Source: Pseudomonadota bacterium (GTDB lineage: Bacteria; Pseudomonadota; Gammaproteobacteria; Burkholderiales; Rhodocyclaceae). Taken from it: a stretch of DNA of 64,000 nucleotides. The notes below the pieces were generated by a model. It saw nothing but the letters and a program-made list of their open reading frames with translations, was not told the DNA's origin and made no database searches. The position numbers were made by a program, and so were the translations under genes. The stretch is from positions 149,043 to 213,042 of the forward strand of contig JAFEFC010000003.1 of assembly GCA_018240785.1 (NCBI GenBank). The letters are read 5' to 3'. Below, piece after piece: positions 25,944 through 34,184 of this stretch. Each line of letters starts with the position of its first letter. The first letter of the stretch is position 1.

Positions 25944-27767
25944 ATGAAACGTTCCGGAACACCCGCTCGATTCGCACCGACCGTCCTCGCCACCGCCCTG
26001 GCGTTTGCGCTGCCTGGTGTCGCGCAGGCCAACGCCGACCTCGAGTCGAAGATCGCCAACCCGAAGAACTGGGCGATGCAGGCCGGCGACATGTTCAACC
26101 AGCGTTACAGCAAGCTGAAGCAGATCAACGTCGGCAACGTCGGCAAGTTGCAGGTCGCGTGGACCTTCTCCACCGGCGTGCTGCGCGGCCATGAGGGCTC
26201 GCCCCTGGTCATCGACGGCATGATGTATCTGCACACGCCGTTCCCCAACAAGGTATTCGCGCTCGACCTCGACACGCAGAAGATCGTCTGGCGCTATGAG
26301 CCCAAGCAGGATCCGTCGGTCATCGCGCAGATGTGCTGCGACACGGTGAATCGCGGCCTAGCCTACGCGGAGGGCAAGATCTTCCTGCAACAGGCGGATT
26401 CGACCCTGGTTGCGCTGGATGCGAAGACTGGCAAGGTGTTGTGGAGCGCGGTCAACGGCGATCCGAAGCTGGGCGCGGTCAACACCAACGCCCCGCACGT
26501 CTTCGGCGACAAAGTGCTGACCGGCATCTCGGGTGGCGAGTGGGGCGTGCGCGGCTTCGTCGCAGCGTACGACATGAACACCGGCAAGCAGGTGTGGAAG
26601 GCCTACAGCACCGGCCCCGACAACGAGATGCTGATGGATCCGGACAAGACGATGACCTGGACCGACGGCAAGATGGCGCCGGTCGGCAAGGATTCGTCGC
26701 TCAAGACCTGGAAGGGCGACCAGTGGAAGACCGGCGGCGGCACGACCTGGGGCTGGTACAGCTACGACAAGGCGACCAACACCGTCTATTACGGCACCGG
26801 CAACCCCTCGACCTGGAACCCGTCGCAGCGTCCGGGCGACAACAAGTGGTCGATGACGATCATGGCGCGTGACATGAGCACCGGCATGGCCAAGTGGGTC
26901 TACCAGATGACGCCGCACGACGAGTGGGACTTCGACGGCATCAACGAGATGATCCTTGCCGACATCGACGTCAAGGGCAAGCCGACCAAGGCGCTGGTCC
27001 ACTTCGACCGCAACGGCTTCGGCTACACGCTGGACCGCACCACGGGCGAACTGCTGGTGGCCGAAAAGTACGACCCGCAGGTCAACTGGGCGACCCACGT
27101 CGACATGAAGACCGGCCGGCCGCAGGTGGTCACCAAGTACTCCACTCAAGCGGGCGGACCGGACGTCAACGTGAAAGGGATCTGCCCGGCGGCGCTCGGC
27201 TCGAAGGACCAGCAGCCGGCCTCGTTCGACCCGAACACCAAGCTCTTCTACGTGCCTACCAACCACGTCTGCATGGACTACGAGCCGTTCCAGGTCGATT
27301 ACGTCGCCGGCCAGCCCTACGTCGGGGCCACGCTGTCGATGTTCCCGGCACCCAACAGTCATGGCGGCATGGGCAACTTCATCACCTGGGATGCGGGCAA
27401 GGGCAAGATCGTGCAGTCCAAGCCGGAGAAGTTCTCGGTGTGGAGCGGCTCGCTCAACACAGCGGGCGGACTCTCGTGCTTCGGCACGCTCGAGGGCTAC
27501 CTGAAGTGCGTCGATGCCAAAGACATCAAGAAGGAGCTCTACAAGTTCAAGACGCCGTCCGGCATCATCGGCAACGTCTTCACGTATGAGCACAAGGGCA
27601 AGCAGTATCTGGGCGTGTTCTCGGGCATCGGCGGCTGGGCCGGCATCGGCATGGCGGCGGGCCTGGAGAAGGCGAACGAGGGTCTGGGTGCGGTCGGCGG
27701 TTATCGCGAGCTGGCCGATTACACGCAGCTCGGCGGCTCGCTCACCGTGTTCGCGCTGCCCAATTGA
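25944..27767 (+). CDS. xoxF: Lanthanide-dependent PQQ methanol dehydrogenase
   Basis: A 607-residue quinoprotein with a signal peptide (cleavage near VAQA-NAD, residue 29) and an eight-bladed propeller. The vicinal disulfide is in QMCCDTVN. The catalytic Asp is D329 in [10 protein letters not shown], and D331 two residues later is the extra lanthanide ligand that marks XoxF (MxaF has Ala there). It oxidises methanol in the periplasm to formaldehyde or formate and passes electrons to XoxG. A GAGAGGAGA ribosome site precedes the ATG; the open frame upstream to 25260 is not coding. No mxaF, I or G is in the window. Confidence 0.96.
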   Translation: MKRSGTPARFAPTVLATALAFALPGVAQANADLESKIANPKNWAMQAGDMFNQRYSKLKQINVGNVGKLQVAWTFSTGVLRGHEGSPLVIDGMMYLHTPFPNKVFALDLDTQKIVWRYEPKQDPSVIAQMCCDTVNRGLAYAEGKIFLQQADSTLVALDAKTGKVLWSAVNGDPKLGAVNTNAPHVFGDKVLTGISGGEWGVRGFVAAYDMNTGKQVWKAYSTGPDNEMLMDPDKTMTWTDGKMAPVGKDSSLKTWKGDQWKTGGGTTWGWYSYDKATNTVYYGTGNPSTWNPSQRPGDNKWSMTIMARDMSTGMAKWVYQMTPHDEWDFDGINEMILADIDVKGKPTKALVHFDRNGFGYTLDRTTGELLVAEKYDPQVNWATHVDMKTGRPQVVTKYSTQAGGPDVNVKGICPAALGSKDQQPASFDPNTKLFYVPTNHVCMDYEPFQVDYVAGQPYVGATLSMFPAPNSHGGMGNFITWDAGKGKIVQSKPEKFSVWSGSLNTAGGLSCFGTLEGYLKCVDAKDIKKELYKFKTPSGIIGNVFTYEHKGKQYLGVFSGIGGWAGIGMAAGLEKANEGLGAVGGYRELADYTQLGGSLTVFALPN

Positions 27768-27776
27768 GCTCGACAG

Positions 27777-27801
27777 GGCCGGGCCTTTACGGTCCGGCCC
27801 G
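27777..27801 (+). terminator. GC-rich hairpin after xoxF
   Basis: GGGCCGGGCC and GGTCCGGCCC pair over 10 bp (one G-U) around a 5-nt TTTAC loop, 10 bases after the xoxF stop. No T-run follows, so it may be a partial terminator or an RNA-stabilising structure that sets xoxF above xoxG. Confidence 0.55.
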
Positions 27802-27858
27802 CCGCGGGATGACCCCGAGGGCTTCCCGCTATGGCTCCGATAGCTTCACGTGCATGGC

Positions 27859-27885
27859 GGATGACGAACTCCAGGTTCGTCATCC
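27859..27885. other. Perfect inverted repeat between xoxF and xoxG
   Basis: GGATGACGAAC and GTTCGTCATCC are exact 11-bp arms with a 5-nt loop. It sits mid-way in the 267-base xoxF-xoxG gap. It could be an operator or a second RNA hairpin. No other feature was seen in this gap. Confidence 0.6.
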
Positions 27886-28034
27886 GACTCGAAGCCAGTG
27901 TGGAAAGCACCCGCTCCCCGGCGCCGATCGCTCTCAAGGTCACAGCGTCGCGAGCCTCCTGATTCATCATTCAACGAAAGGTGTCAGGCCAAAGCAGCCA
28001 CGACACATCCGCCGCAAGCGAGGAGGATTCACCC

Positions 28035-28427
28035 ATGAAGTACGCGATGTTGTTGTGTGCAGCCCTGATGGTCGTCGGTAGCCCAAGCCATGCTGCAGAT
28101 GCACAGAAGCCGCTGTACACGGTGGTCGACGGCAACAAGGTCGATCCGAACACGCTGAAGGGATTCCACACCTGGCGCGCTGCGGCCTGCGATCGCTGCC
28201 ACGGCGCGAATCAGGAGGGCATGGTCGGGCCTTCATTGATCGAGAGCCTGAAGGTGCTGACGAAGGAACAGTTCATCCAGACGGTGCGCGACGGCAGGCA
28301 GGAAAAAGGCATGGTCAGCTTCGGCAACAACCCCAGGGTGATGGACAACATCGATGCCCTGTATGCGTATCTGAAGGGCCGTTCCGACGGCGCCATCACC
28401 CAGGCCAAGGTTCAGCCGATCGAGTGA
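28035..28427 (+). CDS. xoxG: XoxG-type cytochrome c
   Basis: A 130-residue periplasmic c-type cytochrome with a signal peptide (about residues 1-20, PSHA-ADA) and one CDRCH haem site near residue 55. GMVGPSL and MVSFGNNPRVMDNIDALYAYLKGRSDG are typical of methanol dehydrogenase partners; the axial Met is probably in GMVSFG. Position directly after xoxF and before xoxJ identifies it as the electron acceptor. A GAGGAGG ribosome site precedes the ATG. Confidence 0.9.
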   Translation: MKYAMLLCAALMVVGSPSHAADAQKPLYTVVDGNKVDPNTLKGFHTWRAAACDRCHGANQEGMVGPSLIESLKVLTKEQFIQTVRDGRQEKGMVSFGNNPRVMDNIDALYAYLKGRSDGAITQAKVQPIE

Positions 28428-28443
28428 GGTCGAGGAAGACACG

Positions 28444-29355
28444 ATGACCGCGACCAAGGAACAGGCCCGCCCGAACGCCACGCGCAAGTGCGGCCGTGGC
28501 ATCACCCTCATTGTCGGGCTCGCCGCCCTGCTGACGGCAGGCGCATCACTGGCACAGGACAATGGCGGCGCACCGGAGCGCAAGGCGCTGCGCGTGTGCC
28601 AGGATCCCAACAACCTGCCGTTCGCCAACGACAAGCAACAGGGGTTCGAGAACCGCATCGCCGAACTGTTCGGCAAGTCGCTCAAGCTGCCGGTCACCTA
28701 CTACAACTACCCGCAGCGTTTCGTCTTCATCCGCAACACCCTGCGCTACAAGTTGCCCGGCCAGGACTATCCTTGCGACATCATCATGGGGCTGCCGGTG
28801 GGCTTCGATCAGGCCTCGGTGACGAAACCCTATTTCCGCTCGCCCTACGTGCTCGTCTTTCCGGCTGGCAAGGGAATGGACGACGTGCGCACGAGCGACG
28901 ATTTCCTCGCGCTGCCGCGGGAGAAGCTCGCCAGCCTTAAGATTGGCGTTTTCGACCACTCGCCGGCGTCGAAATGGATGGCGAGGCACGACCTGGTTGA
29001 CCAGGGCGTCCCGTATCACACGATCAACGTTGAAATGGATTACTACCCGGGCCGGATCATCGATCAGGATCTTGCCTCCGGCAAGATCGACGTTGCCATC
29101 GTCTGGGGACCGGTCGGCAGCTACTACGGCCTGACGGCTGCGAGGCAAGCGATGCACGTCGTGCCGATCCGCCCCGAACCGGGGATTCCCCTGGAGTTCT
29201 CCGTCGGCATGGGCGTGCGCTATGGCGAGCCCGAGTGGAAGAAGCAGGTGGAGGAATTCATCGACACGCATCGCGCCGAGATCCAGTCCATCCTCGCCGA
29301 ATACCGCGTGCCGCTGACTGAAGAGCCGCCTGCATCAGCGGCGGTCTCCAGATGA
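28444..29355 (+). CDS. xoxJ: XoxJ periplasmic binding-type protein
   Basis: A 303-residue solute-binding-fold protein with a signal peptide ending near SLAQ (residue 38). It begins the mature part with LRVCQDPNNLPFANDKQQGFENRIAELFG, the shared start of the MxaJ/XoxJ family, and has DYPCDIIMGLPVG near residue 113. XoxJ is needed for XoxF activation or maturation by an unclear mechanism. Sixteen bases separate it from xoxG; it overlaps the next gene in ATGA. Confidence 0.9.
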   Translation: MTATKEQARPNATRKCGRGITLIVGLAALLTAGASLAQDNGGAPERKALRVCQDPNNLPFANDKQQGFENRIAELFGKSLKLPVTYYNYPQRFVFIRNTLRYKLPGQDYPCDIIMGLPVGFDQASVTKPYFRSPYVLVFPAGKGMDDVRTSDDFLALPREKLASLKIGVFDHSPASKWMARHDLVDQGVPYHTINVEMDYYPGRIIDQDLASGKIDVAIVWGPVGSYYGLTAARQAMHVVPIRPEPGIPLEFSVGMGVRYGEPEWKKQVEEFIDTHRAEIQSILAEYRVPLTEEPPASAAVSR

Positions 29356-30167
29356 GCGTTCGGACCCTTTGCCGGAGCGCGCTCGACGCAGCACCCGCCT
29401 CCCTGAGTCACTTTCACCGCTTGCACCCCTGGAGCATGGCCATCCGTCCGCCTATCCCCGCACTGTTCGCCCTGCTTGCGGGGCTCGCCACCTGCCTGCC
29501 CTCATGGGCCGCGCAGGGTGAACCCAGGCCCGACTCCACGCCCGATTATTCTGTCGCCGAGCGCCTGATCTTCATGGACGAGCATCTGTCGGCGGAGCAT
29601 CCGCCGGCGACGCTGAAATATTCCTTCCGCAAGACGGGCAGCCTCGAAGCGTCCTTCGAGGACTCGGTCAGCATCTCGCTCGGGCAACGGCCCGACGGCA
29701 CCTGCTGCACCGCCAGCGGGTCCTTCCTGAGCGGCGAACACCGGCTGGCGCTGCCCGAAATCGACGATGCACGCTCCAACCCGGTCATCCTGTATTTCCT
29801 CGAGCACGACGTGCGCGACATGCAGCGGCTCACCAAAGGTCAGCAGGCCCACTTCCGCAAGCGCATCCGCATGGCGGTGTACAACGGCGCAGAGGTGCGC
29901 GCCACCACGTTCCGCTATCGCGGGAAATCGATCTCGGGCCAGGAGGTTTCGATCGCTCCCTATCTCGACGATCCGTCCCGCCAGCGCTTCGCAAGCCTCG
30001 CCCGCAAGCACTATGTGTTCATGATGTCGGACGCAGTGCCGGGCCGGGTGTATGGCATCCGCAGCCGGATCGACAATGCGGACGCCTCCTCGCCACCACT
30101 GATGGTGGAAGAGATGTACATCGACGGCGCCGAGGTCGTAACCGCGTCCGCGCCGGGCGCCCGCTAA
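29352..30167 (+). CDS. Periplasmic protein of unknown function in the xox locus
   Basis: 271 residues from the overlapping ATG. A signal peptide lies at residues 29-53 (starting MAIRPPIPALFALLAGL), so the working start may be 29436. The mature protein includes a CCTASG pair of adjacent cysteines near residue 117 and YFLEHDVRDMQRLTKGQQAHFRKRIRMA near 148. No named family is recognised with certainty. Its place between xoxJ and the SoxH-like genes suggests a role in quinoprotein electron transfer or assembly. Confidence 0.7.
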   Translation: MSVRTLCRSALDAAPASLSHFHRLHPWSMAIRPPIPALFALLAGLATCLPSWAAQGEPRPDSTPDYSVAERLIFMDEHLSAEHPPATLKYSFRKTGSLEASFEDSVSISLGQRPDGTCCTASGSFLSGEHRLALPEIDDARSNPVILYFLEHDVRDMQRLTKGQQAHFRKRIRMAVYNGAEVRATTFRYRGKSISGQEVSIAPYLDDPSRQRFASLARKHYVFMMSDAVPGRVYGIRSRIDNADASSPPLMVEEMYIDGAEVVTASAPGAR

Positions 30168-30177
30168 GGACAAAGGA

Positions 30178-30549
30178 ATGCCGATGACTCCCCGCCTCTT
30201 GCTGCCTGTCGCAGTCGCACTGCTCGCCGGTGTGCCTGCCGTGCCGGCCGCAGCCAATGATTTTCCGACCCAGGAACGCGTGCTGTACGTGCAGGAGTGC
30301 CTGCAGCAGCATCCGGGCAACAGCTACGAGATGATCAGCAAGTGCTCGTGCGCGCTAGACGCGCTGGCTACCGAACTGAGCTACGACGACTACACGACGC
30401 TGCACACCGCCACACTGGCGCAGCGCATCGCCGGCGACCGTGGCGCCGCCTTGCGCGAGAATCCATCGGTCGGCAAGGAGATCAAGCGCCTGCGTGAAAT
30501 CCAGGCGCGCGCCAACAAGCATTGCTTCATCGACACCGCGGCGAAATAG
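30178..30549 (+). CDS. Small periplasmic cysteine-containing protein
   Basis: A 123-residue protein with a signal peptide (cleavage near AAA-NDF, residue 26) and four cysteines, as QECLQQHP, SKCSCALDAL and HCFID. The pattern looks like a helical disulfide-bonded protein. Similar short proteins accompany PQQ dehydrogenase clusters, but no function is known to me. It lies ten bases after the preceding gene and just before the metallohydrolase gene. Confidence 0.7.
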   Translation: MPMTPRLLLPVAVALLAGVPAVPAAANDFPTQERVLYVQECLQQHPGNSYEMISKCSCALDALATELSYDDYTTLHTATLAQRIAGDRGAALRENPSVGKEIKRLREIQARANKHCFIDTAAK

Positions 30550-30557
30550 GCCCGGAC

Positions 30558-31526
30558 ATGATCACCCCGTCAGCGCCGCGCCGACATGCCAGGTTGCTGA
30601 CCGCGCTGCTGGGCGTGTCGCTGCTGCTCACGCCAGACATACCGGCGAAGGCTGCTGCCGTCGAGCCGTTGCCGACGACAGAGATTGCTCCCGGGGTCCA
30701 TGTGCACCAGGGCAGCCACCACGCCTGGGCCGCGCATGACGGCGAGGACGTGGCCAATATCGGCTTCATCGTGGGCGCGAGATGCGTTGCCGTCATCGAC
30801 ACCGGCGGCAGCCCGGCGATCGGCCAGCGCCTGAAGGCAGCGATCGAGCGCGTGACCGCGCTGCCGGTGTGCTACGTGATCAACACCCACATGCATCCCG
30901 ATCACGTGCTGGGCAACGTCGCACTCGGCGCCGGCAGTCCCGGGCCGGCCTACGTCGCCCACGTGCGCCTCGGCCCATCCCTGTCCGCACGCGCGCCCTA
31001 CTACCTGGAGGCCTTCCGCCGCGAGGGCGGGCAGGCACTCGCGCCCGACGCGGTGGTCTACCCGACGCAGACGGTGGCTGACCGGGCAAGCCTCGACCTG
31101 GGCGGACGCCAACTGGAACTGCGCGCCTGGCCGACGGCCCACACCGACAACGACCTGACGGTTTTCGACCAGCAGACGGGAACCCTGTTCACTGGCGATC
31201 TGCTCTTCATGGGCCACCTGCCAGTGATCGACGGCCAGTTGCGCGGCTGGCTGCGCGTCGTCGGCGAGCTCAAGGCGCTGGATGTGGCGCGTGCCGTGCC
31301 CGGCCATGGCACGGTAAGCGACGACCTGCGCCAGGCCATCGGCCCGGAGGAAACCTACCTCACGACCGTGTTGCGCGAGGTTCGCGCTGCCATCAAGGCC
31401 GGCGTACCCATTGCACGCACGCTCGACCAGTTGTCTGCGACAGGCATCGCCGGCTGGCAGCTTGCGGACGAGTTCCACCGTCGCAACCTGACCGCCGCCT
31501 ACGCCGAGCTGGAGTGGGAAGACTGA
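30558..31526 (+). CDS. Quinoprotein relay system zinc metallohydrolase (type 2, SoxH-like)
   Basis: A 322-residue metallo-beta-lactamase-fold protein with an N-terminal signal. The full zinc motif HMHPDH is in INTHMHPDHVLGN (about residues 111-123), WPTAHTDND gives the next His, LFTGDLLFMGHLP the bridging Asp and VPGHG the last His. It belongs to the SoxH-related proteins found with PQQ dehydrogenases and SoxYZ-like carriers. The substrate is unknown; thioester or persulfide hydrolysis is possible by analogy with Sox proteins. The ATG 30558 is preceded by a weak site. Confidence 0.82.
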   Translation: MITPSAPRRHARLLTALLGVSLLLTPDIPAKAAAVEPLPTTEIAPGVHVHQGSHHAWAAHDGEDVANIGFIVGARCVAVIDTGGSPAIGQRLKAAIERVTALPVCYVINTHMHPDHVLGNVALGAGSPGPAYVAHVRLGPSLSARAPYYLEAFRREGGQALAPDAVVYPTQTVADRASLDLGGRQLELRAWPTAHTDNDLTVFDQQTGTLFTGDLLFMGHLPVIDGQLRGWLRVVGELKALDVARAVPGHGTVSDDLRQAIGPEETYLTTVLREVRAAIKAGVPIARTLDQLSATGIAGWQLADEFHRRNLTAAYAELEWED

Positions 31527-31548
31527 GACGCCCGCAAGGAGGGCAAGC

Positions 31549-32397
31549 ATGAATCCGAAACGCAGGATGCTGATTTCGCTGCCGTTGTTGCTCGCGGCCG
31601 GCAGGATGGTGCACGCCCAGCAGGCCGGCGCGACCGACCCCGCGCTCGATATCGACGCCAACCCGATGTGGCTGCAGTTCCGCGACAGCCTCTTCGCCGG
31701 CCGCCCGATCACCACGCCCGCCGACGACGTGTTGAGGCTCGAGGCACCCGCCCGTGCCGAGGATGCCGCAATCGTGCCGATCGCCCTGCGCGCGCAGTTC
31801 CCGCAGAGCGACAGCCGCTACATCCGCCGGATCTACCTGATCATCGACAACAATCCCTCGCCGATGGGTGCGGTGTTCGACTTCACCCCGGCGAGCGGGC
31901 GCGCCGAGATCGAGACCCGCGTGCGCGTTGATGCCTACACCCACATGCGTGCGATCGCGGAGATGAACGACGGGAAGCTTTTCATGAGCACCCGCTTCGT
32001 CAAGGCGTCGGGCGGGTGCTCCGCGCCGCCGGGCAAGGATCCACAGGCCGCGCTCGCCACCCTGGGCAGGATGCGGCTGCGCGTGGAAGGCGAACCGGTA
32101 CTGAACAGGCCGTCGCTCGCGCAACTGATGATGAGCCACCCGAACCATTCCGGCCTCGCCATGGATCAGCTCACGCGGAACTACACGCCTGCACATTACG
32201 TGCGGCTGGTCCGCATCAGCTATGCAGGCGAACCCGTGCTCACCGCGGAAGTGGATTTCACCATCAGCGAGAATCCCAACTTCCGCTTCTACTTCGTGCC
32301 CAAGGGCCGCGGGGAACTGAAGGCCGAGGTGCTCGACAGCCAATCCCGGCGCTTCGAGGCGACGCTGCCGGTGCAACCGGTCAGCAATCCGGCCTGA
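31549..32397 (+). CDS. Quinoprotein-associated SoxYZ-like fused carrier
   Basis: A 282-residue exported protein (signal peptide about residues 1-24). The first half resembles SoxY and carries KASGGCSAPPG near residue 156, close to the SoxY carrier GGCGG in which a Cys holds sulfur intermediates. The second half, from about residue 178, resembles SoxZ (IRISYAGEPVLTAEVDFTISENPNFRF). It probably works with the two SoxH-like proteins in this locus. A GGAGGG site lies 5 bases before the ATG. Confidence 0.82.
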   Translation: MNPKRRMLISLPLLLAAGRMVHAQQAGATDPALDIDANPMWLQFRDSLFAGRPITTPADDVLRLEAPARAEDAAIVPIALRAQFPQSDSRYIRRIYLIIDNNPSPMGAVFDFTPASGRAEIETRVRVDAYTHMRAIAEMNDGKLFMSTRFVKASGGCSAPPGKDPQAALATLGRMRLRVEGEPVLNRPSLAQLMMSHPNHSGLAMDQLTRNYTPAHYVRLVRISYAGEPVLTAEVDFTISENPNFRFYFVPKGRGELKAEVLDSQSRRFEATLPVQPVSNPA

Positions 32398-32475
32398 CGC
32401 GGTGAACGGCCGGGGTTGCCCTCGCTGGGAGCATGCCGTGCCGACTGCGGTTGCGACGCGAGACGTGAAGACCGA

Positions 32476-33024
32476 TCAGCCGCCCGAGTCGGCGCCGGGC
32501 GGCTGGCGCTCCACCAGTTTCCGCACCAGGAAGTGCATGCCCCGCGTCCACGACTCATCGGTATTGCCGCGAATGTCGACCGACTGCACGGCGAGCACCC
32601 GTCCGGTCGTCGCATCACTGACTTCCACGTTGATGTTCAGGATCAGGTTGCTGACCTTCTGCACCCATCCGACTGCCACCAGATGCACGCCGGCGGCCTG
32701 CCCCAGCTCGCCCTTGCATTGCGGGCAGTCGTAAAGGAATGCGTGCCGTGCCCGCAACTGGTCGACGACTTCCCGCGCTGATTCAGGCGCCACCACGCGA
32801 TAGAGACCATGCGCCTGAATCTCGTCGATGAACTGGCTGCGGACGGCCTCGAGCCGTCGCTGCTGGTCGGCGGCGCGACTCGGGTCGGGGTGCTCCTCGA
32901 TGAGGTCGAACGGCGCCACGACCAGCGGTGGCGCTTCGGCGGCGGCAGGCTGCGCCCCCGCCAGCGCGACGAGCATCGACAAGCCCCCGAGGAACCGGGT
33001 CACCTTCTTCTTCACATCGTCCAT
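32476..33024 (-). CDS. Exported DUF2380/DUF3280-type protein
   Basis: A 182-residue protein with a signal peptide (residues 1-29). The mature part has LVVAPFDLIEEHPDPSRAADQQRRLEAVRSQF and two Cys in YDCPQCKGELGQAAGVHLVAVGWVQKVS, resembling small DUF2380-like periplasmic proteins seen near methanol oxidation genes. The CPQC pair could bind metal or form a disulfide. It faces the SoxH-like gene at 33061 with only 36 bases between starts. Confidence 0.65.
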   Translation of the reverse strand: MDDVKKKVTRFLGGLSMLVALAGAQPAAAEAPPLVVAPFDLIEEHPDPSRAADQQRRLEAVRSQFIDEIQAHGLYRVVAPESAREVVDQLRARHAFLYDCPQCKGELGQAAGVHLVAVGWVQKVSNLILNINVEVSDATTGRVLAVQSVDIRGNTDESWTRGMHFLVRKLVERQPPGADSGG

Positions 33025-33060
33025 GGCCTGCTCTCCCTCGTTTCGTCCGGATTGAATGGG

Positions 33061-34002
33061 ATGTTCTGGCTCGCGTGCGGCCTGGCCCTCTGCATGACCG
33101 CCGCTGCCCCGGGGCGCGCCTCCCCTGCCGATGATGCGGCGCTCACCGCGACCGCGCTCGACAACGGCGTCTATGCCGTCTTCGGAAGCACGAATGAGGC
33201 CAGCCCGGAGAACCAGGGCCGCATCGGCAACGCCGGCTTCATCGTCGGCGCGGATGGCACCATCGTCATCAACACGGGCAGTTCCTATCGGCATGGCCGC
33301 GAACTGCTCGAGACGGCCGAGCGCGTCGGCGGCAAGCCGGTCGTGCTGGCGGTGATCACCCAGCCGTTGCAGGAGTTCATCATGGGCAGCGCGGCCTTCG
33401 CCGACCGCGACATCCCCATCCTCGCCCACGAGGCCGGTGCGCGGCTGATCGGCGAGCGCTGCGAGAACTGCCTGCGCAACCTCAGGCGCCTGCTCGGCGA
33501 GCAAGCGATGCTTGGCACCCGCGTGATGGTGCCCGCGCGCACCGTGTCGCACTCCATCGAGCTTGACGCCGGCGGCCGCAAGCTGCGCGTGCTGCACTTC
33601 GGATGGGGCAGCACACCGGGCGACCTCGCTGTTTACGACTCAACCAGCGGCATCCTGTTCGCCGGGGCGCTGGTTTCCATCAGCCGCGTGCCCGACCTGC
33701 GCGATTCGAACACCTCGGGCTGGCTCTTCGCCCTCCACGCCATCGACGAGCTGTCGCCACGCATCCTGGTGCCGGGATATGGACCGCCCGGCACCGCTGC
33801 GGCGACAGCGCCGGTGCGGCACTACATCGAGCGGGTCGCAGAGCTCGCCCGTGATCGGCAACGCGGAGGAGCAAGCCTCTACGAGACGCTGCGGAAGGCG
33901 CAGTTGCCCGAATTCCAGGACTGGGCGCTCTATGCCTTGCTGCACCCGCGGAATGTCCAGAAGCTGTATCTGCAATTCGAGAACGAGGAGTTCGACCGTT
34001 GA
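33061..34002 (+). CDS. Quinoprotein relay system metallo-beta-lactamase-fold protein (type 1), zinc motif absent
   Basis: A 313-residue SoxH-related protein with a short signal peptide (LACGLALCMTAAAPGRASP). The fold is clear: VYAVFGSTNEASPENQGRIGNAGFIVGADGTIVINTG, then FGWGSTPGDLAVYDSTSGILFAGALVS and LVPGYGPPG. However the HxHxDH segment reads TQPLQEFIMG, so the main zinc ligands are missing. It may be non-catalytic or bind metal differently. It shares its context with the type 2 protein at 30558. In 34003-34184 after it no further gene is seen. Confidence 0.75.
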   Translation: MFWLACGLALCMTAAAPGRASPADDAALTATALDNGVYAVFGSTNEASPENQGRIGNAGFIVGADGTIVINTGSSYRHGRELLETAERVGGKPVVLAVITQPLQEFIMGSAAFADRDIPILAHEAGARLIGERCENCLRNLRRLLGEQAMLGTRVMVPARTVSHSIELDAGGRKLRVLHFGWGSTPGDLAVYDSTSGILFAGALVSISRVPDLRDSNTSGWLFALHAIDELSPRILVPGYGPPGTAAATAPVRHYIERVAELARDRQRGGASLYETLRKAQLPEFQDWALYALLHPRNVQKLYLQFENEEFDR

Positions 34003-34184
34003 GCGCCCGGATCCGACGCGACCGCCCGCGTGCGACCAGGCTTGCGAGGTCGATCTCGAGCAACGCTCCGGCACCTGCGCGCAATATGTCATCGACACAA
34101 ACGCCCACGCGGGGCGAGGCTTCGGTAACATTCCACCTTGGTGACCTGTCCGGGTCACACATGTAGCACCTGCCGCCAAAGACA

